The notes below the pieces were generated by a model that was not told where the DNA came from, did not search any database, and was given only the letters and a program-made list of their open reading frames with translations. Positions 46,163 through 54,068 of a stretch of DNA of 64,000 nucleotides are shown one piece after another. The DNA is from Paucibacter sp. TC2R-5. Lineage in GTDB: Bacteria > Pseudomonadota > Gammaproteobacteria > Burkholderiales > Burkholderiaceae_C. Positions within the stretch are counted from its first letter, which is position 1, and every line of letters begins with the position of its first letter. Location of the stretch: assembly GCF_025717605.1 (NCBI RefSeq), contig NZ_JAJIRQ010000005.1, forward strand, positions 1-64,000, written 5' to 3'. The translations under genes were made by a program, and so were the position numbers.

Positions 46163-47146
46163 ATGAGCAGCCTGGTGTTCTACAAGCTGCTGGCGATCTT
46201 TATCGCGGTGGCGATTGGCTGGTTTGTCGGCCGTATGCGCTGGCTGGGCGGCCCCACCGGCAGCGGCGCCGAGGCAAGCGACCCGGCCCGCGTGCTGTCC
46301 AATGTGGCCTTCTACATTTTTGTGCCAGCGCTGCTGTTTCGTACCACTGCGCGGCTCGATCTGGCGAGCCTGCCTTGGCTGACGCTGGCGGCTTTCTTCA
46401 TGCCGGTCCTGCTGCTTTTGCTCTTGGTCTACGGCCTGCAGCGTTGGCGATCCAAGCTGAATGAGGCGCCTGCCAGCCCCAGCGTGCAGGCCATCACCGT
46501 GACCTTCGGCAACACCTTGCAAATCGGCGTGCCGCTGGCTGCCGGCATCTTCGGCGAGGCCGGCTTGGCGATTCACATCACCGTGATCAGCATGCATGCG
46601 TTGACGCTGCTGACCGTGTTGACGCTGTTGGTCGAGCTGGACCTGGCGCGTGCCCGACCCGAAAAGGGCGGCCTGGCCGGCACGCTGGCGCTGACGGTGC
46701 GTAATACCGTGATTCACCCGGTAGTGCTGCCGGTGTTGGCAGGTCTGGCCCTGAATGCAAGCGGCATTGCCTTGCCGGCCGTGCTGGATGAGGTCTTGCA
46801 GATGTTGGGCACGGCGGTGGTGCCGCTGTGCTTGACGCTGATCGGCATGTCGCTGGCCTATTACGGCTGGCCCAAGGCCTGGCGCGGCGTGCTGGGCCTG
46901 GCGGCGCTGAAGCTGCTGCTCTTGCCGGCCTTGGTCTTGCTGGTGGCGCATTGGGGCTTTGGTTTGAGCGGCATCCCCTTGTCGGTGATCGTGATGGCGG
47001 CGGCGCTGCCGACCGGCTCCAATGCGCTGATCTTCGCCCAGCGCTACCGCTGCCAGGAGGGCGAAACGACGGCGGCCATCGTCGCCTCGACGCTGCTCTT
47101 CGTCCTGACGGCGCCACTGTGGCTGGCGGTTTTGAGCGCCATCTGA
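46163..47146 (+). CDS. AEC family transporter
   Basis: This 327-residue membrane protein has about ten helices in two repeats, as in the auxin efflux carrier family (malonate and related transporters in bacteria). It opens with MSSLVFYKLLAIFIAVAIGW and has the polar FGNTLQIGVPL and a GSNALIFAQRY segment typical of the family. Its stop codon abuts the stop of the convergent MerR gene. The substrate cannot be told from sequence. Confidence 0.88.
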   Translation: MSSLVFYKLLAIFIAVAIGWFVGRMRWLGGPTGSGAEASDPARVLSNVAFYIFVPALLFRTTARLDLASLPWLTLAAFFMPVLLLLLLVYGLQRWRSKLNEAPASPSVQAITVTFGNTLQIGVPLAAGIFGEAGLAIHITVISMHALTLLTVLTLLVELDLARARPEKGGLAGTLALTVRNTVIHPVVLPVLAGLALNASGIALPAVLDEVLQMLGTAVVPLCLTLIGMSLAYYGWPKAWRGVLGLAALKLLLLPALVLLVAHWGFGLSGIPLSVIVMAAALPTGSNALIFAQRYRCQEGETTAAIVASTLLFVLTAPLWLAVLSAI

Positions 47147-48205
47147 TCAAGCCCGAGTAGGAGGCAGGATGAGTCCCTCGTGCACGGCTATATGGGCCAG
47201 AGCGGCTTCAAAGCTGGCGCGCGCCTCGGCGGCCACGCAGCGCAAATAACGGTGTAGTTGTGCGTCGGCCGGGCTGCGGTCCTCGCACTCGGCGCTGTAG
47301 GCCTCAAAGTGAGTGAGTTGCAGCAGCAACTCGGCCACATGGCGTGGGCATTCGCAGGCGACGGTGGAGGACAGGCTGGCGAAATCGTTCAGCGCCGCAT
47401 CATCCCAGCGCCGCGCCGGTATCTGGCTGCCGGCCTCTGGCAGCGGCTCGCGCGTTCCGTCGGGGCCAGCAGCTGCAAGGCCGCTCAAGCTGCCCGTCAT
47501 GACATTCATTACGCCGCCCAGCCATTGCCCCAGCGTGCTGTCATTTTGCGGCTCGCGCAGCAGCGCCTTGCCGGCCCCGGCCAAGCCTTCGCAGTGGCTC
47601 TCGCTGGCAAAACGGTAGAGCAGCGCCATGGGCAAGCTCGCCAAGCTCGGCGCCGCCGCTTGCAGCTCGCTGGGCCAAGTCTCATGCAGCCTAGCCTGCT
47701 GCAGCAGCAAGAGATCTACCGGCTGGCCCGCCAAGGCGGCCTGTGCCTGCGCGGCGTCTTCAAACGGACCCAGCCATTGCACCGGCCGGCCCAGGCCGCG
47801 CAGCAAGGCGGGGGACTGCAGGCGGGCGGCCAGCGCCTTGCCGATGACTGCGACCCGCAAGCTGGGCCGCTTTGCTGCTGATGCGCGGCCATCAAGCCTA
47901 GCGCGAGCCGGCTGCTTGTCGGCCAGGGCGCCGGCATGCGTGGCGGCGACGTCTTGCAGCTGCTGCTGACTCAGCGCCGCCAAGCTGCCGATGGCGTGAC
48001 CCAGATCGCTCAAGCGCTTCAACAAAGACAGGTGTTGGACATCGGCGGCCGTGTACAGGCGCTGCCCGCTGGCACTCAGCTCCACCTGCGTGAGTCGGTA
48101 GCGACGCTCCCACACCCGCAGCGTAGCCACTGGCATGCGCAGCATGCGGGCGACCGCGCCGCTGCGATACCTGACCGCTGCCTCCGGTGACTTGCTTGGC
48201 TTCAT
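47147..48205 (-). CDS. MerR family regulator with helical Cys-containing C-terminal domain
   Basis: This 352-residue regulator has an N-terminal MerR winged helix (residues 12-80, with VATLRVWERRY and AADVQHLSLLKRLSDLG). A Rossmann-like middle (115-235) resembles a degenerate cobalamin-binding fold, without the DxHxxG cobalamin-ligand motif. The C-terminal helical domain has C284 and C286 (CECPRH), C307 and C323. The organisation is reminiscent of CarH/LitR light regulators that lost B12 binding, so it may sense redox or an iron-sulfur cofactor instead. It is divergent from the HiPIP-photolyase operon, which it probably controls. The ATG at 48205 starts just before the HTH. Confidence 0.82.
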   Translation of the reverse strand: MKPSKSPEAAVRYRSGAVARMLRMPVATLRVWERRYRLTQVELSASGQRLYTAADVQHLSLLKRLSDLGHAIGSLAALSQQQLQDVAATHAGALADKQPARARLDGRASAAKRPSLRVAVIGKALAARLQSPALLRGLGRPVQWLGPFEDAAQAQAALAGQPVDLLLLQQARLHETWPSELQAAAPSLASLPMALLYRFASESHCEGLAGAGKALLREPQNDSTLGQWLGGVMNVMTGSLSGLAAAGPDGTREPLPEAGSQIPARRWDDAALNDFASLSSTVACECPRHVAELLLQLTHFEAYSAECEDRSPADAQLHRYLRCVAAEARASFEAALAHIAVHEGLILPPTRA

Positions 48206-48228
48206 GCCCGCATTGTGCGTGAAGAGTG

Positions 48229-48288
48229 TTTGACGCCAATTAGCGGAGGTGATTAGTCGGGATTGAAAGATTTGACGATAGTTTGACT
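48229..48288. promoter_or_regulatory. Direct TTTGAC repeats between the MerR gene and the HiPIP operon
   Basis: TTTGAC occurs at 48229-48234, 48271-48276 and 48282-48287. TTGA also occurs at 48263-48266, so the last three copies are spaced 9 and 11 bases apart. Direct repeats of about 11 bases are typical operators of CarH/LitR-type MerR regulators. The copies could also serve as -35 elements. The assignment rests on pattern only. Confidence 0.35.
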
Positions 48289-48364
48289 CGAAAGAGCCTA
48301 TCCTGCGAAGCAGAGGCAAGGGTCCTCTGAATCACCCTCATTAGCCATCGCAAGGAGTAACCCC

Positions 48365-48676
48365 ATGACTCAATTGATCCAACGCCGTGTTTTTCTGATG
48401 ACCGTCGCCGCCTCCACCGCGGCCCTCGGCACCAGCGCCGCTTTCGCGCAGGCGATGGTGGACGAAAAAGACGCCCAAGCCGCAGCGCTGGGCTATGTGG
48501 CCGATGCCAAGCGCGTCGACGCGAAGAAGTTCCCCAAGTTCGCCGCAGGGCAAAACTGTGCGAGCTGCGCCTTGTATCAAGGCAAGGCCGGTGACAAGGC
48601 CGGTGGCTGCCCGCTGTTTGCAGGCAAGCAAGTGGCCGCAGCCGGTTGGTGCAGCGCCTGGGCCAAGAAGGCCTGA
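48365..48676 (+). CDS. High-potential iron-sulfur protein with Tat signal
   Basis: This 103-residue protein has a twin-arginine-type leader (QRRVFLM, cleavage near AQA) and a mature HiPIP fold. The four cluster cysteines are C65, C68, C82 and C96 (NCASC, GGCPLF, GWCSAW), the standard C-x2-C-x13-C-x13-C spacing for a [4Fe-4S] electron carrier. HiPIPs usually shuttle electrons in the periplasm. The ribosome-binding site AAGGAG lies upstream of the ATG. It heads the photolyase operon, an unexpected partner because the photolyase acts in the cytosol. Confidence 0.95.
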   Translation: MTQLIQRRVFLMTVAASTAALGTSAAFAQAMVDEKDAQAAALGYVADAKRVDAKKFPKFAAGQNCASCALYQGKAGDKAGGCPLFAGKQVAAAGWCSAWAKKA

Positions 48677-48707
48677 TCAGCGCCGCGACGCTAGCGCCCT
48701 TGTTGCC

Positions 48708-48902
48708 GTGAACGCTGACTCTCAATCGTTTCGTGGCAACAAGGCGGCGCTGCCGTCCAAGCCCTGCCTGGGCTGCGCGCGCCCCATGACTTGGCGCAAG
48801 TGTTGGGCCAAGAACTGGGCCGAGGTCAAGTATTGCTCCGACGCCTGCCGCCGGGGCAAGGTTCCAAAGGGCAAGCAGGGCAGCAAGGCCCTGCATGGCT
48901 GA
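48708..48902 (+). CDS. DUF2256 zinc-finger-like small protein
   Basis: This 64-residue protein, starting at GTG, contains C20, C23, C32, C43 and C47 in the DUF2256 pattern (SKPCLGC, RPMTWRKCW, VKYCSDAC), likely a zinc ribbon. Such genes are very often next to cryptochrome/photolyase genes. It ends with a basic KGKQGSK tail. Its stop codon lies inside the photolyase start region, overlapping by 8 bases, which implies translational coupling. An upstream in-frame start cannot be excluded. Confidence 0.85.
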   Translation: MNADSQSFRGNKAALPSKPCLGCARPMTWRKCWAKNWAEVKYCSDACRRGKVPKGKQGSKALHG

Positions 48903-50466
48903 GCTGCGCACGCTGGTGCTGGTCCTGGGTGACCAGTTGGACCTGGACGCCGCCGCCTTCGACGGCTTCGATGCCGCGCAAGACGCGGTTTGGATGGCCG
49001 AGGTTGCGGACGAGTCCACGCACATCGCATCCGGCAAGCCGCGCATCACGATGTTTCTGGCAGCGATGCGGCATTGCGCCCTCGCCCTGCAAGAGCAGGG
49101 TCGCCCGCTGCATTACATGCGCTTGGAGGATCCCGGCAACGCCGGTAGTTTGGCCGCGCAACTGTTGGCCGATGTGGCCCGCCTGAAACCCAGCCGCTTG
49201 CTGATGACGGCGCCCGGAGATTGGCGCGTGCTGCAAGCGCTCAAGGCCGCCGCTCAAAGCTGCGGCTTGGCGCTGGAGATCCGCGAAGACCGGCATTTTT
49301 TCAGCAGCGTGCGCGAGTTTGCCGAGCATGCGCGCGGGCGCAAATCGCTGCGTATGGAGTTCTTCTACCGCGAGCAGCGCAAAAAGCACCAGATCCTGAT
49401 GGACCCGGCGCAGGCCGGCTCGCCGCTGGGTGGGCAATGGAATTTTGACGCCGAGAACCGCGCCGCCTTCGGCGCCGAGGGGCCGGGGCTGTTGCCGACA
49501 CGCAGCCGCTTCGAGCCCGATGAGATAACGCGTGAAGTGATCGCGCTGGTGGAGCGCCGCTTTGCCCATCACCCGGGCAGCTTGGCGAGTTTTGCCTGGC
49601 CGCTGACGCGTGCGCACGCGCTGCAAGCCTTGCAGGCCTTCATCAGCGAGCGCCTGCCGCTGTTTGGTCGCTATCAGGACGCGATCTGGCCCGGCGACCC
49701 CTGGCTGTATCACGCACACCTGTCGGCCGCGCTCAACCTCAAGCTCTTGAATCCACGCGAGGTGGCGGCGGCGGCGGTCGCCGCTTACGAGGCCGGTCAG
49801 GCGCCCTTGGCGAGTGTGGAGGGCTTTGTGCGGCAGATTTTGGGCTGGCGCGAATATGTGCGCGGCGTTTACTGGACGCAGATGCCGGGCTATCTGGAGC
49901 TCAATGCGTTGGGGGCCGAGCAAGAACTGCCGGCCTGGTACTGGACTGGCGCCACCGACATGGCTTGCTTGCGCGACGCCATCACGCAGACCTTGACGCA
50001 GGGCTATGCCAACCATATCCAGCGGCTGATGGTGACCGGCGGCTATGCGCTGATGCTGGGCGTCAGGCCGCAGGCCGTCCACGCTTGGTATTTGGCCATG
50101 TACGTGGATGCGGTGGAATGGGTGGAGTTGCCCAACACCCTGGGCATGAGCCAGTATGCCGACGGCGGTTTGATGGGCAGCAAGCCCTATATCGCCACCG
50201 GCAAATACATAGACCGCATGAGCCCGCATTGCAAAGGCTGTCGCTACGACCCGGCCCAGCGCACCGGCGACAAGGCATGCCCTTACACCACGCTTTACTG
50301 GGATTTTTTGATGCACCACGAGACGGCCATGGCCAATAACCCGCGCATGGCGCTGCAGGTCAAGAACCTCGCGCGCCTGAGCGCCGAAGAGCGTGCAACT
50401 GTACAAGCCCGGGCCGACGCGATTCGGCGCGGCGAAGTTGGAGCGCTCCCCAATGCCTTGGATTGA
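48895..50466 (+). CDS. Iron-sulfur (6-4) photolyase / FeS-BCP cryptochrome
   Basis: This 523-residue protein is a photolyase-related flavoprotein of the bacterial iron-sulfur branch (PhrB/CryB type), repairing (6-4) photoproducts with blue light or acting as a photoreceptor. It opens with the Rossmann strand LVLVLGDQLDLD. The four [4Fe-4S] cysteines are C358, C446, C449 and C462, with spacing 88-3-13, identical to Agrobacterium PhrB (C350, C438, C441, C454). The FAD-binding helical part contains GGLMGSKPYIATGKYIDRM. It overlaps DUF2256 by 8 bases and is followed by the DCC-type oxidoreductase. Confidence 0.95.
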   Translation: MAELRTLVLVLGDQLDLDAAAFDGFDAAQDAVWMAEVADESTHIASGKPRITMFLAAMRHCALALQEQGRPLHYMRLEDPGNAGSLAAQLLADVARLKPSRLLMTAPGDWRVLQALKAAAQSCGLALEIREDRHFFSSVREFAEHARGRKSLRMEFFYREQRKKHQILMDPAQAGSPLGGQWNFDAENRAAFGAEGPGLLPTRSRFEPDEITREVIALVERRFAHHPGSLASFAWPLTRAHALQALQAFISERLPLFGRYQDAIWPGDPWLYHAHLSAALNLKLLNPREVAAAAVAAYEAGQAPLASVEGFVRQILGWREYVRGVYWTQMPGYLELNALGAEQELPAWYWTGATDMACLRDAITQTLTQGYANHIQRLMVTGGYALMLGVRPQAVHAWYLAMYVDAVEWVELPNTLGMSQYADGGLMGSKPYIATGKYIDRMSPHCKGCRYDPAQRTGDKACPYTTLYWDFLMHHETAMANNPRMALQVKNLARLSAEERATVQARADAIRRGEVGALPNALD

Positions 50467-50499
50467 AGCCGACCTGGTGCTCGCTGGCGAGGTGTCAGC

Positions 50500-50925
50500 A
50501 TGGTGAATCCAGTAACCACGAGCCCCACTGATAGGCCACTGACCGTGCTCTATGACGGCGCTTGCCCGCTGTGTCGACGCGAGATTGGGGTCTATCAGGG
50601 CTTACAAGCGAGTGAGCCTGTTTGCTTTGCCGATGTCAGCGATGCGGCCGCCATATTGCCGCCTGGCAGCACGCGTGAGCAACTGATGGCGCGCTTTCAT
50701 GTGCAGGCCGCCGATGGCCGCTTGCTCAGCGGCGCGCAGGCGTTTCTGGCCTTGTGGGCCACGCTGCCGGGCTGGCGCTGGCTGGCCAAGCTGGGTCAGG
50801 TGCCAGGTCTTGCCTGGGTGATGGAGCGGGCGTATCGTGGTTTCCTGTATCTGCGACCGGCTCTGCAGCGGGTCGCCAGACGTTTTGACGCCGCCTCAGC
50901 AAGGGCAAACTTCAAGGAGGATTGA
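50500..50925 (+). CDS. DCC-family thiol-disulfide oxidoreductase (DUF393)
   Basis: This 141-residue protein has the conserved DGACPLC motif that names the DCC family (DUF393), in the context VLYDGACPLCRREIG. Its fold is predicted to be thioredoxin-like, and the catalytic cysteines are in a C-P-L-C arrangement. A partner is unknown. It lies 33 bases after the photolyase and 3 bases before the Cys-rich miniprotein gene, within the same operon. Confidence 0.9.
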   Translation: MVNPVTTSPTDRPLTVLYDGACPLCRREIGVYQGLQASEPVCFADVSDAAAILPPGSTREQLMARFHVQAADGRLLSGAQAFLALWATLPGWRWLAKLGQVPGLAWVMERAYRGFLYLRPALQRVARRFDAASARANFKED

Positions 50926-50928
50926 GCC

Positions 50929-51099
50929 ATGAACGAAGACCCTCGCTGCTGCGGCAGTGGCACTTGCATCATCGATCCGGCGGGCCGCTGCTGGTGCGGC
51001 CAGCAATGGGATGGGCAGAAAATGAGCGCTGTGCCGGCCGTTCAGCCAGACCGGGCCGAGCCCATGGCGCTAGCCTCAGCTAAGGAACAAGCCCCATGA
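50929..51099 (+). CDS. Cys-rich miniprotein
   Basis: This 56-residue protein has five cysteines near the N-terminus: C7, C8, C13, C21 and C23 (RCCGSGTC and GRCWCGQ). The rest is a flexible Ala/Pro-rich tail. It has no signal peptide. The pattern suggests a small metal- or cluster-binding peptide, but I recognise no family with certainty. It starts 3 bases after the DCC gene with AAGGAGG upstream, and its stop overlaps the next gene's ATG as ATGA, so a real translated gene is well supported. Confidence 0.8.
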   Translation: MNEDPRCCGSGTCIIDPAGRCWCGQQWDGQKMSAVPAVQPDRAEPMALASAKEQAP

Positions 51100-51446
51100 A
51101 CTGGCTGAACAAGCTCCCCGGCTTCCAGCGCAGCCCGCCCGGCCTTGAATGGACGCTCTGGCAACACTTGCCCCGCATTCTCTGGGTCGGCACCGTGATC
51201 CCGGGTCTGCTGGCGCTGGCCTGCTGGTGGGCGGTGCCCGATCAGCTGACATCGGCCGCAGACCGCGATTTGTTGCTGACCAGCTACCGGTTGATGGGTT
51301 TGGTGATGCTGCACTGGACGCTGGTGCTGACGGTCGGCATCGGCTGCGTGCTGGTGATGGTGATGAAGGGCCCGGCCTATGTGGCCGACGCCTACCCGCC
51401 GCCGGAGCGCGAGGGCATCGACGACGAGCCGGGACGCGAGGCTTAG
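51096..51446 (+). CDS. Small membrane protein of the photolyase operon
   Basis: This 116-residue protein has two predicted transmembrane helices (about residues 29-48 and 69-90) and charged tails, ending in an acidic segment. I do not recognise its family. Its ATG overlaps the stop of the Cys-rich miniprotein, and its own end overlaps the eutC stop by 4 bases in convergent orientation. Its place at the end of the redox operon suggests membrane-coupled electron flow, but this is inference. Confidence 0.75.
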   Translation: MNWLNKLPGFQRSPPGLEWTLWQHLPRILWVGTVIPGLLALACWWAVPDQLTSAADRDLLLTSYRLMGLVMLHWTLVLTVGIGCVLVMVMKGPAYVADAYPPPEREGIDDEPGREA

Positions 51447-52219
51447 GGGCCTCCCAGCAGCTCACGCTCGCTATCGTCCTTCAGCCCCACGCCGCTCAAG
51501 CCCCGCCGCAAGGCTTCGCGCAGCAACCAGGCCAGACGCTGAGCCGCCAACTCGGGCACCAAGCCGGCCGGCCGGATATTGCTGACACAGTTGCGTTCAG
51601 CGTCACTGCGCCCGAGGGCCGGGCCAAAGGTCAGATAGGCGCCCAGGCTGTCGGGTGAGCTCAGACCAGGCCGCTCGCCCAGCAGTACCAACACCGCCCG
51701 GGCGCCCAAGACAGCGCCGATTTCATCACCCAAGGCCACGCGCGCCTGCGTGGCGATGAGCAGCGGGCCTATCCGCATTTGGCCGCCGAGCGCCTGTTTG
51801 AGTGGGCTCAACAGCCGCAGCGCATGCGTTTGGGTGGCGACGGCCGACAAACCGTCGCCCAGCACAATGACGAGATCGAGTGGCGCAGGCGCAGGCGCGG
51901 GCTCAAGCGGCAGCGAGCGCAGGCGCTCCAGGCTGGCCTCGTCAAGCCGGCGCCCCAGGTCGGGCCGGCGCAGGTAGATGTCGCGCCCCGCGGCCCGGCT
52001 TTGCACGCTCAGCCAGGCCCAGCCGGCGCCGCTCAAATCCGCGCCCAGCGCGGCCACATTCAGCGGCGTCAAGACGGCGTCGCGCGCCTGCGCATGGGCG
52101 GCGTTGAAGTCCAGCAGCTCGCGCGTCGGCAGGCTGGTGCCGGCACGGCCTATGCCGATACGGGCCGGGGTGTGGCGGCGCAGCGGCTCCCACGGGTCTT
52201 GTTGGACTTCGGTGCTCAT
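51443..52219 (-). CDS. eutC: Ethanolamine ammonia-lyase small subunit
   Basis: This protein of about 258 residues is EutC, the small subunit of adenosylcobalamin-dependent ethanolamine ammonia-lyase, which converts ethanolamine to acetaldehyde and ammonia. Typical segments are RIGIGRAGTSLPTRELLDF near the start and VVLGDGLSA in the middle. The ATG at 52219 overlaps the eutB TGA (TGATG). A GTG at 52222 is an alternative. It is convergent with the small membrane protein gene. Confidence 0.94.
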   Translation of the reverse strand: MSTEVQQDPWEPLRRHTPARIGIGRAGTSLPTRELLDFNAAHAQARDAVLTPLNVAALGADLSGAGWAWLSVQSRAAGRDIYLRRPDLGRRLDEASLERLRSLPLEPAPAPAPLDLVIVLGDGLSAVATQTHALRLLSPLKQALGGQMRIGPLLIATQARVALGDEIGAVLGARAVLVLLGERPGLSSPDSLGAYLTFGPALGRSDAERNCVSNIRPAGLVPELAAQRLAWLLREALRRGLSGVGLKDDSERELLGGP

Positions 52220-53607
52220 CACAGGCCGCTAATTTTTGCAGTTAGCGCATCGGCCAAGAGCGGCTGCCCACCGGCCGGCAGCAAGGCGCCGCTGGCATCG
52301 GTGATGCCCATGCGCTGCAGCCAGGCCTCGAACTCGGGTGCGCGCTTGAGCCCCAATAGCTTGCGCACAAACAAGGCGTCATGGAAGGAGGTGCTTTGGT
52401 AGTTCAGCATCACGTCGTCGGCGCCCGGCACGCCCATCATGAAGGTCAAGCCCGCGCTGGCCAAGAGCACCAGCAGATTGTCCATATCGTCCTGATCGGC
52501 CTCGGCATGGTTGGTGTAGCAGATGTCGCAGCCCATGGGCAGGCCCAGCAGCTTGCCGCAGAAATGATCTTCCAGGCCGGCACGGATGATCTGCTTGCCG
52601 TCGAACAAATACTCCGGCCCTATGAAGCCGACCACGCTATTGACCAAGAGTGGTTGATAGCGCCGCGCGACGGCGTAGGCCCGCGCTTCAAGTGTTTGCT
52701 GGTCAACGCCGTGATGCGCGTTGGCCGACAGCGCGCTGCCTTGGCCGGTCTCGAAATACATCACGTTTTCATGGCCGCGCCGTAGCGACAGCGCCGCCGC
52801 ATGGGCCTCGTCCAGCAGCGCCAGGTCGATGCCGAAGCTGCGATTCGCCGCCTCACTGCCGGCGATGGACTGGAACACCAGATCGACCGGCGCGCCTTGC
52901 TCAATCGCTTGCAAGGTGTTGCTCACATGCGTAAGCACGCAGCTTTGTGTGGGAATCTGGTGGCGCTGAATCAGCTCATCCAGCAGCTGCAAAAGGCGTG
53001 TTGTGGCCGCCACGCTGTCGCCCGCCGGGTTGATGCCGATGACGGCGTCGCCGGCGCCGTACATCAGACCATCCAGCATGCTGGCGACGATGCCGGCCGG
53101 GCTGTCGGTCGGGTGATTCGGTTGCAGGCGCACGGCCAAGTGGCCCGGCAGGCCCAAGGTCGAGCGAAAGCGGGTCAGCAGGCGGCAGCGGCTGGCCACC
53201 AGAATCAGGTCCTGGTTGCGCATCAGCTTGGCTGTAGCAGCGACCATCTCGGGCGTCAGGCCCGGCGCCAAGGCGCTCAGCGCGGCCGGCGTGGCCGCAT
53301 CCGACAACAGCCAGTCGCGCAAAGCCCCCACGCTGAGATGTGCGACCGGCGCAAACGCGTCCGCGTCATGGCTGTCAATGATCAGGCGGCTGATTTGATC
53401 CGTCTCGTAAGGGATCACCAGCTGATGCAAGAACAGGCGCAGCGGCACTTCGGCCAGCGCTCGGCAAGCGGCCACGCGCTCTTGCGCACTCGCTGCCGCC
53501 AAGCCGGCCAGGCTGTCGCCCGAGCGGGCCGGCGAGGCCTTGGCCATCAGCTCGCGCAGATCGGCGAAGCCGTAGCTGAGCGCGCCGACCGTGGCTTGGA
53601 AACCCAT
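52219..53607 (-). CDS. eutB: Ethanolamine ammonia-lyase large subunit
   Basis: This 462-residue catalytic subunit aligns in my reading with E. coli EutB throughout: RSGDSLAGLAAASAQERVAA near the start, RLQPNHPTDSP, GAGDAVIGINP, YFETGQGSALSA and EDHFCGKLLGLPMGCD. Only the C-terminus differs. No microcompartment, eutA reactivase or permease gene lies in the window. In some Burkholderiales and Pseudomonas the enzyme is used without a shell. A glyoxalase gene precedes it by 14 bases and may be co-transcribed. Confidence 0.96.
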   Translation of the reverse strand: MGFQATVGALSYGFADLRELMAKASPARSGDSLAGLAAASAQERVAACRALAEVPLRLFLHQLVIPYETDQISRLIIDSHDADAFAPVAHLSVGALRDWLLSDAATPAALSALAPGLTPEMVAATAKLMRNQDLILVASRCRLLTRFRSTLGLPGHLAVRLQPNHPTDSPAGIVASMLDGLMYGAGDAVIGINPAGDSVAATTRLLQLLDELIQRHQIPTQSCVLTHVSNTLQAIEQGAPVDLVFQSIAGSEAANRSFGIDLALLDEAHAAALSLRRGHENVMYFETGQGSALSANAHHGVDQQTLEARAYAVARRYQPLLVNSVVGFIGPEYLFDGKQIIRAGLEDHFCGKLLGLPMGCDICYTNHAEADQDDMDNLLVLLASAGLTFMMGVPGADDVMLNYQSTSFHDALFVRKLLGLKRAPEFEAWLQRMGITDASGALLPAGGQPLLADALTAKISGL

Positions 53608-53621
53608 CGCCTTGCTTTGAT

Positions 53622-54068
53622 TTACCAGCCGCCGATATTCGGCATCGAGATCCAGGGCTCGGCCGCAGCCAGCGCCGGGCCGTCTTGCAGCAGCTCGACC
53701 GAGATCAGGTCGGGCGAGCGCACAAAAGCCATACGGCCGTCACGCGGCGGGCGCACGACGACGACGCCATGGTCGAGCAGGCGCTGGCAGGCGGCATAGA
53801 TGTCGGGCACGGCAAAGGCCAGATGGCCGAAATTGCGCCCGCCTGTGTAGGCCTCGCTCTTGCCGTCGGCATCCGGCCAGTTATAGGTCAGCTCGACTTG
53901 CGGCTGGTATTTGCCGGCTTCATCACCGGGTGCCGCCAGATAGACCAAGGTGAAGCGGCCGGCCTCGTATTCGCTGCGGCGTACCTCGACCATGCCGAGC
54001 GCGTCGCGGTAGAACTTCATCGAGGCGTCGAGATCGGTCACACGGACCATGGTGTGTAGATATTTCAT
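53622..54068 (-). CDS. gloA: Lactoylglutathione lyase (glyoxalase I)
   Basis: This 148-residue VOC-fold enzyme converts the hemithioacetal of methylglyoxal and glutathione to lactoylglutathione. The four metal ligands of the E. coli enzyme class are in place: H5, E59, H82 and E125. The sequence is GloA-like with FYRDALGM, VELTYNW and FGHLAFAV. The ATG at 54068 is the natural start, since an upstream frame extension adds basic sequence. It is 14 bases from eutB, suggesting aldehyde detoxification linked to ethanolamine breakdown, though this is inference. Confidence 0.93.
   Translation of the reverse strand: MKYLHTMVRVTDLDASMKFYRDALGMVEVRRSEYEAGRFTLVYLAAPGDEAGKYQPQVELTYNWPDADGKSEAYTGGRNFGHLAFAVPDIYAACQRLLDHGVVVVRPPRDGRMAFVRSPDLISVELLQDGPALAAAEPWISMPNIGGW

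Noticed and set aside
47147-48205. Cobalamin-binding light sensor of the CarH type
   Set aside because: The fold is similar, but the DxHxxG cobalamin-ligand motif is not seen, so B12 binding is not claimed.
51443-53607. Ethanolamine microcompartment locus
   Set aside because: Only eutB and eutC are present; no shell-protein genes occur nearby.
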